Assembly: GCA_030141605.1 (NCBI GenBank)
Contig: JAQGDQ010002459.1
Location: forward strand, 1-29,784
DNA from: Tubiluchus corallicola
Taxonomy: Eukaryota; Priapulida; Priapulimorpha; Priapulimorphida; Tubiluchidae
Direction: 5' to 3'
DNA length: 29,784 nt
Shown here one piece after another: positions 1 through 7,416 of the stretch (the stretch's first letter is position 1; each line of letters begins with the position of its first letter). The notes under the pieces are model-generated. The model saw nothing but the letters and a program-made list of their open reading frames with translations. It did no database searches and was not told the DNA's origin. Both the position numbers and the translations under genes were made by a program.

Positions 1-211
1 ACACCTCCCAAAAGTATCAATCCTATATAAGATCCTATAACTGCGGCAGTATCTATATTACCAACGGGATTGCCAAGTTGATAAATGCTTATATAGTACA
101 AAAAGGTTGGCACAAGAGCAAAAATTACTAATAGATAGCATGCTAAAAATTTAGCAATTATTATTTGCCATTTTTTTATTGGCTTGGTAAAAATAATTTC
201 TATTGTTCCTG
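1..211 (-). pseudogene. gldF internal fragment (duplicate copy)
   Basis: This stretch is identical by eye to 5898-6108, an internal part of the intact-locus gldF. It encodes part of the permease on the minus strand, beginning after the family's N-terminal region and ending before its C-terminal membrane segments. It has no start or stop of its own, and the window edge cuts it. It belongs to the chimeric terminal palindrome and should not be counted as a second gldF gene. Confidence 0.85.
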
Positions 212-428
212 AAATTTTAATATTAGGATGAACCTACTTACGGGATTAGACCCTAATCAAATTGAAATTCGTAATTTAATAAAACTTAAGTGTTAAAACC
301 GTATTGTTGTCTACGCACATTATGCAAGAAGTAGAGTCAATTTTGCAAGAAAGCGATTGTAATTGATAAAAATAGTTGCTAACACTAATATTGATCAACT
401 ATTAACTCAAAGTGACCAAGTCGTTTTA
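212..428 (+). pseudogene. gldA fragment, degraded inverted copy
   Basis: The plus strand here follows the coding strand of gldA (about 6816 down to 6590) from the Walker B region onward, but with many one- to several-base insertions and deletions that break the frame repeatedly. Examples are an extra G near 230 and missing bases around 280-300 and 370. The error density is far higher than in the direct copy at 429-799. This suggests low-quality single-read sequence at a chimeric joint rather than slow genetic decay, although decay cannot be excluded from sequence alone. Confidence 0.8.
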
Positions 429-432
429 GAAT

Positions 433-799
433 TTAAATATTTTTTCCCAGCTGTTTTGAGTCCACAGATGCAACAACTTTAATATCACTACCTGTTTCCT
501 CTATACTTTTTATGCCTATCAAATCTTTTAATTTTGCTATATCAATTTTTTCTTTAAATTCTAATGTTAAAACGACTTGGTCACTTTGAGTTAATAGTTG
601 ATCAATATTAGTGTTAGCAACTATTTTTCCCTTATCAATTACAATCGCTTTCTTGCAAATTGACTCTACTTCTTGCATAATGTGCGTAGACAACAATACG
701 GTTTTATCTTTACTTAAAGTTTTTATTAAATTACGAATTTCAATAATTTGATTAGGGTCTAATCCCGTAGTAGGTTCATCTAATATTAAAATTTCAGGA
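433..799 (-). pseudogene. gldA C-terminal fragment (duplicate copy)
   Basis: An open frame encodes the last 120 or so residues of GldA, including Walker B (ILDEP), the D-loop, the switch histidine (LSTHIM) and the C-terminal extension. It matches 6454-6820 with a single substitution noticed, which changes Arg to Gly near the C terminus. The N-terminal half with Walker A is missing: at 800 the sequence switches to an inverted gldF fragment. It is a piece of the terminal palindrome and not a functional ATPase gene. Confidence 0.85.
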
Positions 800-994
800 A
801 CAATAGAAAATTATTTTTACCAAGCCAATAAAAAAATGGCAAATAATAATTGCTAAATTTTTAGCATGCTATCTTTACGGTAATTTTTGCTCTTGTGCCA
901 ACCTTTGTACTATAAGCATTTATCAACTTGGCAATCCCGCTGGTAATATAGATACTGCCGCAGTTATAGGATCTTATATAGGATTGATACTTTT
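797..994 (+). pseudogene. gldF fragment, inverted copy
   Basis: The plus strand follows the gldF coding strand (about 6107 down to 5913), with several small differences: an extra A near 810, an altered stretch near 872-880, and missing bases near 907 and 916. It ends where the dacA fragment begins. It completes the right arm of the terminal palindrome, pairing with 1-211. Confidence 0.8.
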
Positions 995-995
995 T

Positions 996-1309
996 GAGCT
1001 GTAATGATACACAAAGGGCGAATAGTTGCAGCAAGATGCATATTTCCTATAAGTTCACAAGATAACATTCCTTCTAAATACGGATTAAGGCACAGGGCCG
1101 CAATGGGAATTACTGAGGCAAATCCAAGCGTATTGGTGTTAATTGTGTCAGAAGAAACTGGCAACTTGTCAACGTGCAAAAATGGAAAAATAAAGTATAA
1201 CTTGACCTTAGAAGAGGTAGAAAGAGATATTACCCACTTCTTTCATAGTCGCATTACTGAAAGGGAAACACAAAATTCTCCTACTCCAGCAATTGCCAAT
1301 GCTTCATAA
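996..1309 (+). pseudogene. dacA: Diadenylate cyclase, C-terminal part (truncated by chimeric joint)
   Basis: DacA/CdaA-type enzymes condense two ATP into cyclic di-AMP at the membrane. The frame reads AVMIHKGRIVAA, then GLRHRAAMGITEA and VSEETG, which are the hallmarks of the DisA_N (DAC) domain, including the RHR nucleotide-binding motif. The frame then runs about 50 more residues to TAA at 1307-1309. The catalytic DGA motif is cut: only its final Ala (codon 998-1000) remains, and the codon before it reads TGA because the sequence there comes from the gldF-derived palindrome. The membrane segments and the first part of the DAC domain are therefore absent from this window. A complete gene presumably exists in the organism. 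It converges on mlaF. Confidence 0.8.
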
Positions 1310-1351
1310 TATGGGAATTTTCCTACTCTTCCTCCCCTAACAAACAAGTAT

Positions 1352-2110
1352 TTAAAAAGATCTTCTTCTTTTCAGTAAACCCATTATTCTATTGCTGTAT
1401 AAAAAGTCATTAAGGGATTTTACGTCTGTACTAAGAACATCTTTTTTGCTTCCTTCCCATGCTTTACAGCCTTCATGTAAGAATAAAATATATTCTCCCA
1501 ACTCTATTACAGAGTTCATATCGTGGGTTACGATGATAGTAGTTATATTAGACTCTTCTGTGATTTCTTTGATCAAATTGTCTATAACTACAGCTGTTTG
1601 TGGGTCTAATCCTGAATTTGGTTCATCACAAAAAAGATATTTACAGTTATTGGCTATTGCCCTAGCAATGCCCACCCTTTTTTTCATTCCTCCACTTAGC
1701 TCTGATGGTTTTTTTTTGTTTACATTCTCTAATTTCACCCTTTGAAGCACGTTATTAACTCTTTCTAATTTCTCTTTTTTAGACATGTTTGTTAACATAT
1801 CTAATGGAAACATTACATTTTCTTCTATAGTTTTAGAGTCAAATAGTGCCGTTCCTTGAAATAACATACCAATTTCTCTATAAATTTTTCTTACTTCAAG
1901 CGAATTAAATTGATATAAATTTCTATTGTCAAAAAGTGCTTCGCCTTCATTGGGAGTAATTAAGCCTACTATGCATTTCAATAATACGCTTTTTCCCGTT
2001 CCACTTTGACCAATAATTAAATTGGTTTTTCCTTGCAAAAAAGTAGCACTAATGTCATTCAACACTGTATTGTTATTAAATGTCTTCTTTATGTTTTTAA
2101 TTTCTATCAC
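1352..2110 (-). CDS. mlaF: MlaF-type ABC transporter ATP-binding protein
   Basis: This is the cytoplasmic ATPase of a phospholipid/Mce-type ABC transporter, paired with the permease encoded just upstream. In 252 residues it has Walker A GQSGTGKS (34-41), Q-loop Gln85, signature LSGGM (138-142), Walker B LFCDE (159-163), D-loop SGLD (166-169) and switch His196. The LSGGM signature followed by KKRVGIARA, and CDEPNSGLDP, are typical of MlaF rather than of general importers. mlaE stops 15 bases upstream, so the two are probably co-transcribed. The substrate-binding MlaD (MCE) gene that often follows mlaF is not here, because the next gene is the convergent dacA fragment. ATP-binding function is certain; the lipid role is inferred from family and pairing. 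Confidence 0.9.
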   Translation of the reverse strand: MIEIKNIKKTFNNNTVLNDISATFLQGKTNLIIGQSGTGKSVLLKCIVGLITPNEGEALFDNRNLYQFNSLEVRKIYREIGMLFQGTALFDSKTIEENVMFPLDMLTNMSKKEKLERVNNVLQRVKLENVNKKKPSELSGGMKKRVGIARAIANNCKYLFCDEPNSGLDPQTAVVIDNLIKEITEESNITTIIVTHDMNSVIELGEYILFLHEGCKAWEGSKKDVLSTDVKSLNDFLYSNRIMGLLKRRRSF

Positions 2111-2125
2111 AACTTTTGATTTTGA

Positions 2126-2854
2126 TTATAAGAGTAATTCTGCCAACAAATAATCTGCTGTTAAAATAGCAATACAACTATTAGTCACAGCACTTGTGCT
2201 TGATTGACCAACTTCCAATGCCCCACCTTGTGTATAAAACCCTCTAAAACTTGAAATAGAGGCTACTAAAAAGGCAAACACCAGTGCCTTAGTTAAGGCA
2301 AAACCCACGTTGCTTGCTTTAAAACCAAAACGAATGCCGTATACAAACGCTTCTGGAGTAAGAATTCCTGTAAGGGTACTCGCCAAAAAACCACCAATAA
2401 AAGACATGTAAGCGGCAAGAACTACAAGCAGTGGAAACATGAAAACACTTGCTAAAACCTTAGGTAATACTAAATATGATATAGAGTTGATGCCCATAAT
2501 TTCTAAGGCGTCTATTTGTTCTGTAACCCTCATACTACCTAAGCCACCTGCAATGTTAGATCCTACCTTTCCTGCATAAATAATGGCAGTAATGGTAGGT
2601 GCTAATTCTAATAATGTCATATCCCTCACCAACAAGCTTATAACATATTTAGGAATAAGCGGGCTTACCATGTTGTGAGCAGACTGCACAGCTGTTACAG
2701 CTCCAAGAAACAAAGAAACTATTATTACAATAAAAATGGAGTTTAGCCCTATTTGAATGCATTCGCTAAAAAACAAGCCTACATAGCAAGAAAATTTTTC
2801 TCGTTTTACAAACATCTGACTTAAAAAAACTAAATATTTCCCCAACGTTTTCAT
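2126..2854 (-). CDS. mlaE: MlaE-type ABC transporter permease
   Basis: This is the inner-membrane permease of an MCE/phospholipid transporter. The 242-residue protein carries the family core ELAPTITAIIYAGKVGSNIA, then MRVTEQIDALEIMGINSISYLVLPKVLA, an almost textbook MlaE signature. Several hydrophobic spans flank it (about 36-58, 150-175, 195-210, 225-240). The start MKTLGKYL lies 15 bases after the stop of the DUF4340 gene, so it may be the fifth gene of the gldA-to-mlaF unit. Its direct partner is the ATPase encoded next. Linkage of Mla and Gld transporters may be co-transcription only; nothing in the sequence shows a shared function. Confidence 0.9.
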   Translation of the reverse strand: MKTLGKYLVFLSQMFVKREKFSCYVGLFFSECIQIGLNSIFIVIIVSLFLGAVTAVQSAHNMVSPLIPKYVISLLVRDMTLLELAPTITAIIYAGKVGSNIAGGLGSMRVTEQIDALEIMGINSISYLVLPKVLASVFMFPLLVVLAAYMSFIGGFLASTLTGILTPEAFVYGIRFGFKASNVGFALTKALVFAFLVASISSFRGFYTQGGALEVGQSSTSAVTNSCIAILTADYLLAELLL

Positions 2855-2869
2855 AATACAATACTTTTA

Positions 2870-3829
2870 TTATTGTTTTGTAAAGTCTTTTTTTGTTTTG
2901 AAGATATGTTTTATCCTATCAAAGTCAAATAATACTAACTCTTTCTTTTCAACGATATATCCCAACATTATATTGTTGTTCTCCTGCTTTGAATAAAATT
3001 GTAAGGTCATAGAGGAGCTTGTTAATATATCTTCATACTGAATAGAAACCTCTGGTGAAGTGTTTTGAAATAAACTATCATACAGCGTATCATACCCTAG
3101 TTCAATATACTTATCTGCTTGGAAGTTTCCAAATAAAGAGAGATAATCATACAACTTCGTTGTATCAGAGCTATCAACACCTTCTATTATAAAGTCTTGT
3201 GCCGTTATATCTTTAACAATTTTAAAACTATTACTCTTTTTTTTATGATAAGTAATAGTCAGAGCAACAAAATTAATAGGTTGTGCATCAAAAATTTGCC
3301 TCTTCTTCCAATCTAATAGCGGGATGTCAAATATTCCTGCTACATAGCTATTATATCCTGGAATATTAACTATAAAAGGCTCTTCCATGCCTTCTAGTAA
3401 ACAATAACTTGTCGTACTTTGATCATTACCTTTGATGTAAAACTTTTTTGATTCTTTATTGTTCTTCCAAATATTAATTTTAGTTCCTTGTTCTATAATT
3501 TGCTGAGTTAGCTTTGATAATTGATGCTTTGATACACGCTTACTTATTTCTACTTTTTTTAGCACCGCCAAAAGTATTTGCATCATATAGCTATCTGCCT
3601 CAAAGGTGGTGTTAAGTTGCCAAACAGTGTTCTTTCTTTCAAACACTATGGGTTCGCTTTCGAACACCTCTATTATGATTTTATCAATTGATGCCGTATC
3701 CTCTACAGAAAAAAGTTTTTTGTTTTTAATAGAGGAGTACTGGCTATCTGGCATAATTGACAGCATGATTGATATCATAATCAATACAAATAAGATAATT
3801 AATAGCCTTATATTCTTTTTTTTCTGCAT
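2870..3829 (-). CDS. DUF4340 membrane-anchored protein of the gld operon
   Basis: This 319-residue protein has one N-terminal membrane segment (about residues 6-25) followed by an extracytoplasmic domain. The stretch LFSVEDTASIDKIIIE, then the E-R-K-x-x-x-W-Q-L-N pattern and VLKKVEISKRVSK, is characteristic of DUF4340. That family is commonly encoded immediately after a GldG-like ABC-transporter auxiliary subunit, as here: gldG ends 99 bases upstream and the order gldF, gldG, DUF4340 is kept. It may be an accessory periplasmic subunit of the same exporter, but no biochemical role can be read from the sequence. The 99-base gap could hold a secondary promoter, though none was recognised. Confidence 0.75.
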   Translation of the reverse strand: MQKKKNIRLLIILFVLIMISIMLSIMPDSQYSSIKNKKLFSVEDTASIDKIIIEVFESEPIVFERKNTVWQLNTTFEADSYMMQILLAVLKKVEISKRVSKHQLSKLTQQIIEQGTKINIWKNNKESKKFYIKGNDQSTTSYCLLEGMEEPFIVNIPGYNSYVAGIFDIPLLDWKKRQIFDAQPINFVALTITYHKKKSNSFKIVKDITAQDFIIEGVDSSDTTKLYDYLSLFGNFQADKYIELGYDTLYDSLFQNTSPEVSIQYEDILTSSSMTLQFYSKQENNNIMLGYIVEKKELVLFDFDRIKHIFKTKKDFTKQ

Positions 3830-3928
3830 AACTGCCTGTTCAAGATTTAGTATTTTACTTTGATGCTTGAGTCCATTCTGTATTTTTCATTAAATTAACT
3901 CTATTGCAAACTTCAAATGAAGCTGTTT

Positions 3929-5611
3929 TTATTCATATTTATATTTCCTCCAAAAATACTTAACTACACCAAAAATGACGATCAACAATATTGGTCCCAA
4001 CAGATTTATTGTTTGCCAAAATGTTTTTTCTGCCTTGGTTTTCATTTTGTCCAATACTCTTATTTTAAACTCTTTTGTCCTTGACAAGATAATTCCATCT
4101 TCTTCCAACATATATGCCAATGTATTGATTAAAAAATCTGCATTAGCATACTTGGTATTGGTGATAGGGTCAAGCCCTAAATCTAACGGTTGGTTATTTG
4201 TTGGGTTTACTTCATTCTTGGCAATGTGCCCATCAGAGCAGACCAATATTTTAGTTTTTTTGCCTTCTCCTTTAAACGTTGTCGTAGAAATACCACCTCC
4301 ACCTGGCAATATTTTATTTTTAAACAAAGAGGTAAATGCCCCTTCTAACAACCATGCTACATGTTGTCGCCCTGACTGAAAATATTCGGGTTTCAAACCA
4401 TCTTTCAAATCGTTCATTTTTATCTCTACAGGTGCTTTCATTACTCTTGTATAGTGCGAGGTAGATAGCAATGGGGTTTTGAGTATGTCTGTCGCTTTGA
4501 CAGTATCAATAGTGCTTACATATCGCAACAATATTGCATCAACATTTTTTACAATAGCATGCTTTATATTAGGAACAATAATAGGAAAAAATGGAAACTT
4601 TAAAAGTTCTATTTGAGGTTGATCTCCCACTTTACCCACCACCACAGGATAGGGAGCAGAATTAATGTCTAAAATACAGTCATGATTAATCCTAACTCCG
4701 TATTTAAATAACATACTTTCTAAATTCAAGTTTATGGGAAATCCCAAAGTGCCGCTACCTCCAATATTTTTTTCATCAATATTTAATGATTCTATTAAAA
4801 AAACAGCCTTTCCACCATTCATTATAAATTGGTCTATTTTATAAACATCTTCATCAGAAAAAGTGCTTTTAGGATGAACTACAACAATGGCGTCAAACCC
4901 TTTAATCTCTTGCTTACTTGGCAGATATAAGTTAAATACGTTATAGTAATCTTTCAAATAGCTTACAAAACTAAATATCTCCAAAGAGTCTGCCTCATTG
5001 TGCCCACTAATGATAGCTATTTTTTTTCTCTCTGTTTCTGTAAGTCGTTTAATTGCCTTTGATAGTTCATATTCAATATTTTCAATAGCTTGATTTAGTC
5101 GTTCTTGTGCCGTTGTATATTGGCTGCCAGTTAGAAAGTTCACCGCTGTTGTCCTATCACCATATGACACCACCCCACCGGGAAATATTAGCTTTTGGGT
5201 TTGCTCTCCCTCTTTATTATCAAACACATTAGTAGGCTGCACGCCTGATTGTATTAGCTTTTTAAAAAGCTCATTTTGAGACTGTTGATTTTCAGATACA
5301 ATGGGGTTTATGAAGTTAAATTCCAAATTTCCATTTGAATAAATTCTAAATTCTTCTAATGTTTCTTTGATGTTTTTTTGCAATCGCTTAAACTCTGCAC
5401 TCAAATCCCCTTCCAAGTATATTTCTATGCTCAAAACATCTGTCAACTGCTGTAACTGGCTTTTAACTGGTGGCGATAGTGTATATCTTTTCTCTTCCGT
5501 TAAATCTATCCTAAAAAAAACGCGGTTTACTAGTTGATTAACTATAATAATCAATACTATATTAATTAGAAGAAAAAGAAGAATTCCTGTTTTTTGGCTT
5601 TTGATGCTCAT
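3929..5611 (-). CDS. gldG: GldG, ABC-transporter auxiliary subunit
   Basis: GldG is the extracytoplasmic and membrane partner of the GldA/GldF ABC exporter, known from gliding Bacteroidetes. The 560 residues begin with a membrane helix (about 10-29), followed by RVFFRIDLTEEKRYTLSP, the typical entry to this family. A long extracytoplasmic region includes a GATase-like segment (KIAIISGHNEA about 198-208; DAIVVVHPKSTFSDEDVYKI; GGKAVFLIES), and a C-terminal membrane helix (about 536-553) is followed by a basic tail. Its ATG directly abuts the gldF stop, so translation is probably coupled. Length is normal for the family. GldA/F/G also occur in non-gliding species, so gliding cannot be concluded. 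Confidence 0.88.
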   Translation of the reverse strand: MSIKSQKTGILLFLLINIVLIIIVNQLVNRVFFRIDLTEEKRYTLSPPVKSQLQQLTDVLSIEIYLEGDLSAEFKRLQKNIKETLEEFRIYSNGNLEFNFINPIVSENQQSQNELFKKLIQSGVQPTNVFDNKEGEQTQKLIFPGGVVSYGDRTTAVNFLTGSQYTTAQERLNQAIENIEYELSKAIKRLTETERKKIAIISGHNEADSLEIFSFVSYLKDYYNVFNLYLPSKQEIKGFDAIVVVHPKSTFSDEDVYKIDQFIMNGGKAVFLIESLNIDEKNIGGSGTLGFPINLNLESMLFKYGVRINHDCILDINSAPYPVVVGKVGDQPQIELLKFPFFPIIVPNIKHAIVKNVDAILLRYVSTIDTVKATDILKTPLLSTSHYTRVMKAPVEIKMNDLKDGLKPEYFQSGRQHVAWLLEGAFTSLFKNKILPGGGGISTTTFKGEGKKTKILVCSDGHIAKNEVNPTNNQPLDLGLDPITNTKYANADFLINTLAYMLEEDGIILSRTKEFKIRVLDKMKTKAEKTFWQTINLLGPILLIVIFGVVKYFWRKYKYE

Positions 5612-6338
5612 CTATTTTTTATTGTTTAGAACATAGTTTGTCAATAAAAGCATGGTACTTATTACGCTACAAAAATAAATAATATTTCTTAAGTCTATCA
5701 ATCCTCTACTTATAGATGTGTAATGATATAGCAAGCCTAATTGCTCTATGAAATTTGCCTGCTTTCCTGTCCATTTAGAAATACTTGCTACCGAATCAAT
5801 ACTCGAAAAGAGGAAAAAGCATAAAAACACGGCAACAACAAAGGCTATAACTTGGTTGTTTGTAAGCGACGATGCTAATATTCCTATTGAGGTAAATACA
5901 CCTCCCAAAAGTATCAATCCTATATAAGATCCTATAACTGCGGCAGTATCTATATTACCAACGGGATTGCCAAGTTGATAAATGCTTATATAGTACAAAA
6001 AGGTTGGCACAAGAGCAAAAATTACTAATAGATAGCATGCTAAAAATTTAGCAATTATTATTTGCCATTTTTTTATTGGCTTGGTAAAAATAATTTCTAT
6101 TGTTCCTGTTTTTATCTCTTCTGCAAACGAGCGCATAGTGATGGCAGAAATAAGAAACATAAATACAAAAGGTGTAACATAAAAAAATGAGCTCATATCT
6201 GCATATCCATACTCCAACATACTTGTGTCAGGGAATACCCAAAGCAACAAGCCAATAGTTACCAAAAAAGTCAAAAATACAATATATGCTGTTAGGGAAT
6301 CTAAAAAAGCATTTATTTCTTTTAAGGATTTGCCACAT
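5612..6338 (-). CDS. gldF: GldF, ABC exporter permease (frame broken near the start)
   Basis: GldF is the multi-spanning permease of the GldA/F/G exporter. The frame contains LLLWVFPDTSMLEYGYAD, ITMRSFAEEIKTGTIEIIFTKPI and about six hydrophobic spans, all typical. The continuous frame has no ATG; its first possible start is a TTG at 6274, too late for the family. Upstream in the same frame the residues KEINAFLDSLTAYIVF are still GldF-like. An ATG at 6336-6338 opening with MWQILK, the usual start of the family, is in another frame. The two frames meet at the TTTT at 6320-6323 (AAAA on the coding strand), so two bases appear lost or one gained there. Corrected, the protein would be about 242 residues, normal for GldF. 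Sequencing error is the simplest explanation. Confidence 0.85.
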
Positions 6339-6352
6339 GTTTATCTCTTAGT

Positions 6353-6375
6353 TTAGGTATTTAGGTATTTAGGTC
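6353..6375. repeat. Short tandem repeat, unit TTAGGTAT
   Basis: Just under three copies of an 8-base unit (6353-6360, 6361-6368, and a partial unit ending C at 6375) lie in the 115-base gap between gldA and gldF. No function is apparent. Copy-number change here would alter the gldA-gldF spacing but not coding sequence. Confidence 0.7.
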
Positions 6376-6453
6376 TTGAGTTAGCTGCCTGAAAACTTGC
6401 TCTATATTGCTTTTCTTTGCTGTAGCAGTGTATAATTGTTTTTGAAAGCGAAT

Positions 6454-7269
6454 TTAAATATTTTTTCTCAGCTGTTTTGAGTCCACAGATGCAACAACTT
6501 TAATATCACTACCTGTTTCCTCTATACTTTTTATGCCTATCAAATCTTTTAATTTTGCTATATCAATTTTTTCTTTAAATTCTAATGTTAAAACGACTTG
6601 GTCACTTTGAGTTAATAGTTGATCAATATTAGTGTTAGCAACTATTTTTCCCTTATCAATTACAATCGCTTTCTTGCAAATTGACTCTACTTCTTGCATA
6701 ATGTGCGTAGACAACAATACGGTTTTATCTTTACTTAAAGTTTTTATTAAATTACGAATTTCAATAATTTGATTAGGGTCTAATCCCGTAGTAGGTTCAT
6801 CTAATATTAAAATTTCAGGATCGTGTAACAGCGCTTGCGCCAGTCCTACCCTTTGCCTATATCCTTTGGATAAAGACCCAACTTTTTTATGTTGTTCCCT
6901 TTCCAATCCACACAAAGCTATCATTTCTCTAACTTTTTCTTTTAATTGCTTGCGATTGTTGATAAAAAAATTTCCACTAAACGTCAAGTGTTCTTTAACA
7001 TATAGGTCTAAATAGAGAGGGTTATTTTCGGGAAGATAACCTATTGAAAATTTAGCTTTGATACTTTGCAATTTAGTATCATAATTACATACCTTTATGT
7101 TTCCTGAATTAGGTGAAAGATAGCCCGTTATCATCTTCATTGTAGTAGACTTTCCCGCTCCATTAGGGCCTAAAAAACCCGTGATTCCACCAGGTAACAC
7201 TTCAAATGAAATGCCATCAATCACTACTTGGTTTTTAATTTTTGTAATATTATAAATTTTTAAAGACAT
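6454..7269 (-). CDS. gldA: GldA, ABC exporter ATP-binding protein
   Basis: GldA is the cytoplasmic ATPase driving the GldF/GldG exporter. Starting at MSLKIYN (ATG at 7267-7269) it has 271 residues: Walker A GPNGAGKS (34-41), signature LSKGY (133-137) within SLSKGYRQRVGLAQAL, Walker B ILDEP (155-159), TGLDP D-loop and switch His189 (LSTHIM). The earlier in-frame start at 7335 would add 22 hydrophobic residues, unlike the family, so I prefer the later ATG. gldF follows after about 115 bases in the same direction. Its C-terminal half is duplicated at 433-799 and, inverted, at 212-428. Confidence 0.93.
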   Translation of the reverse strand: MSLKIYNITKIKNQVVIDGISFEVLPGGITGFLGPNGAGKSTTMKMITGYLSPNSGNIKVCNYDTKLQSIKAKFSIGYLPENNPLYLDLYVKEHLTFSGNFFINNRKQLKEKVREMIALCGLEREQHKKVGSLSKGYRQRVGLAQALLHDPEILILDEPTTGLDPNQIIEIRNLIKTLSKDKTVLLSTHIMQEVESICKKAIVIDKGKIVANTNIDQLLTQSDQVVLTLEFKEKIDIAKLKDLIGIKSIEETGSDIKVVASVDSKQLRKNI

Positions 7270-7349
7270 TACTTTATTTTTTACAATGTTACAAAAAAAG
7301 AGAAAATATAGCAATACTGAACAATTAAACATCAAAACTTAATCATAGA

Positions 7350-7380
7350 TTGTTTTTACAAGAATAAATTATTAAATTTG
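7350..7380 (+). promoter_or_regulatory. Bacteroidetes-type promoter for the DUF5723 gene
   Basis: A TTG at 7350-7352 is followed after 20 bases by TAAATTTG at 7373-7380, matching the Bacteroidetes housekeeping consensus TTG / TAnnTTTG. The start codon of the next gene is 36 bases downstream, so transcription would begin near 7387 with a short leader. No ribosome-binding GGAGG is visible, as is usual in this phylum. Confidence 0.6.
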
Positions 7381-7416
7381 CTTTGCATGTGACTTTGCAC
7401 GCACATGTTGATGTAG

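Larger units (their letters stand above)
1..995. repeat. Imperfect terminal palindrome made of gldF and gldA pieces
   Basis: Four blocks lie head to tail. Bases 1-211 match 5898-6108 directly. Bases 212-428 are an inverted, indel-ridden copy of about 6590-6816. Bases 429-799 match 6450-6820 directly, with a single substitution noticed (447 versus 6468). Bases 797-994 are an inverted copy of about 6107-5913 with a few differences. The block therefore reads the same on both strands around an unpaired centre near 429-568. Joints sit on short shared words (TCCTG at 207-211, GAATTTAAA at 429-437, AGGA at 796-799). No transposase or integrase is present. I read it as an amplification or assembly chimera rather than a biological element. 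Confidence 0.85.

Noticed and set aside
1-995. An insertion sequence or invertible element with terminal inverted repeats
   Set aside because: The arms are pieces of gldF and gldA genes, no transposase or recombinase lies inside or near, and the block abuts a gene truncated at the same joint. A chimera explains all of this.
1392-1745. Long open frame antisense to mlaF
   Set aside because: It is the shadow of a well-conserved ATPase frame; its translation shows no domain or signal.
3840-3928. A tiny frame (about 11 codons) between gldG and the DUF4340 gene
   Set aside because: Too short, with no signal or conserved feature; probably chance in leader sequence.
7270-7335. A 22-residue hydrophobic N-terminal extension of GldA
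   Set aside because: GldA proteins start at the MSLKIYN-like position, and a membrane leader on this ATPase would be odd. The extension is untranslated leader read in frame by chance.
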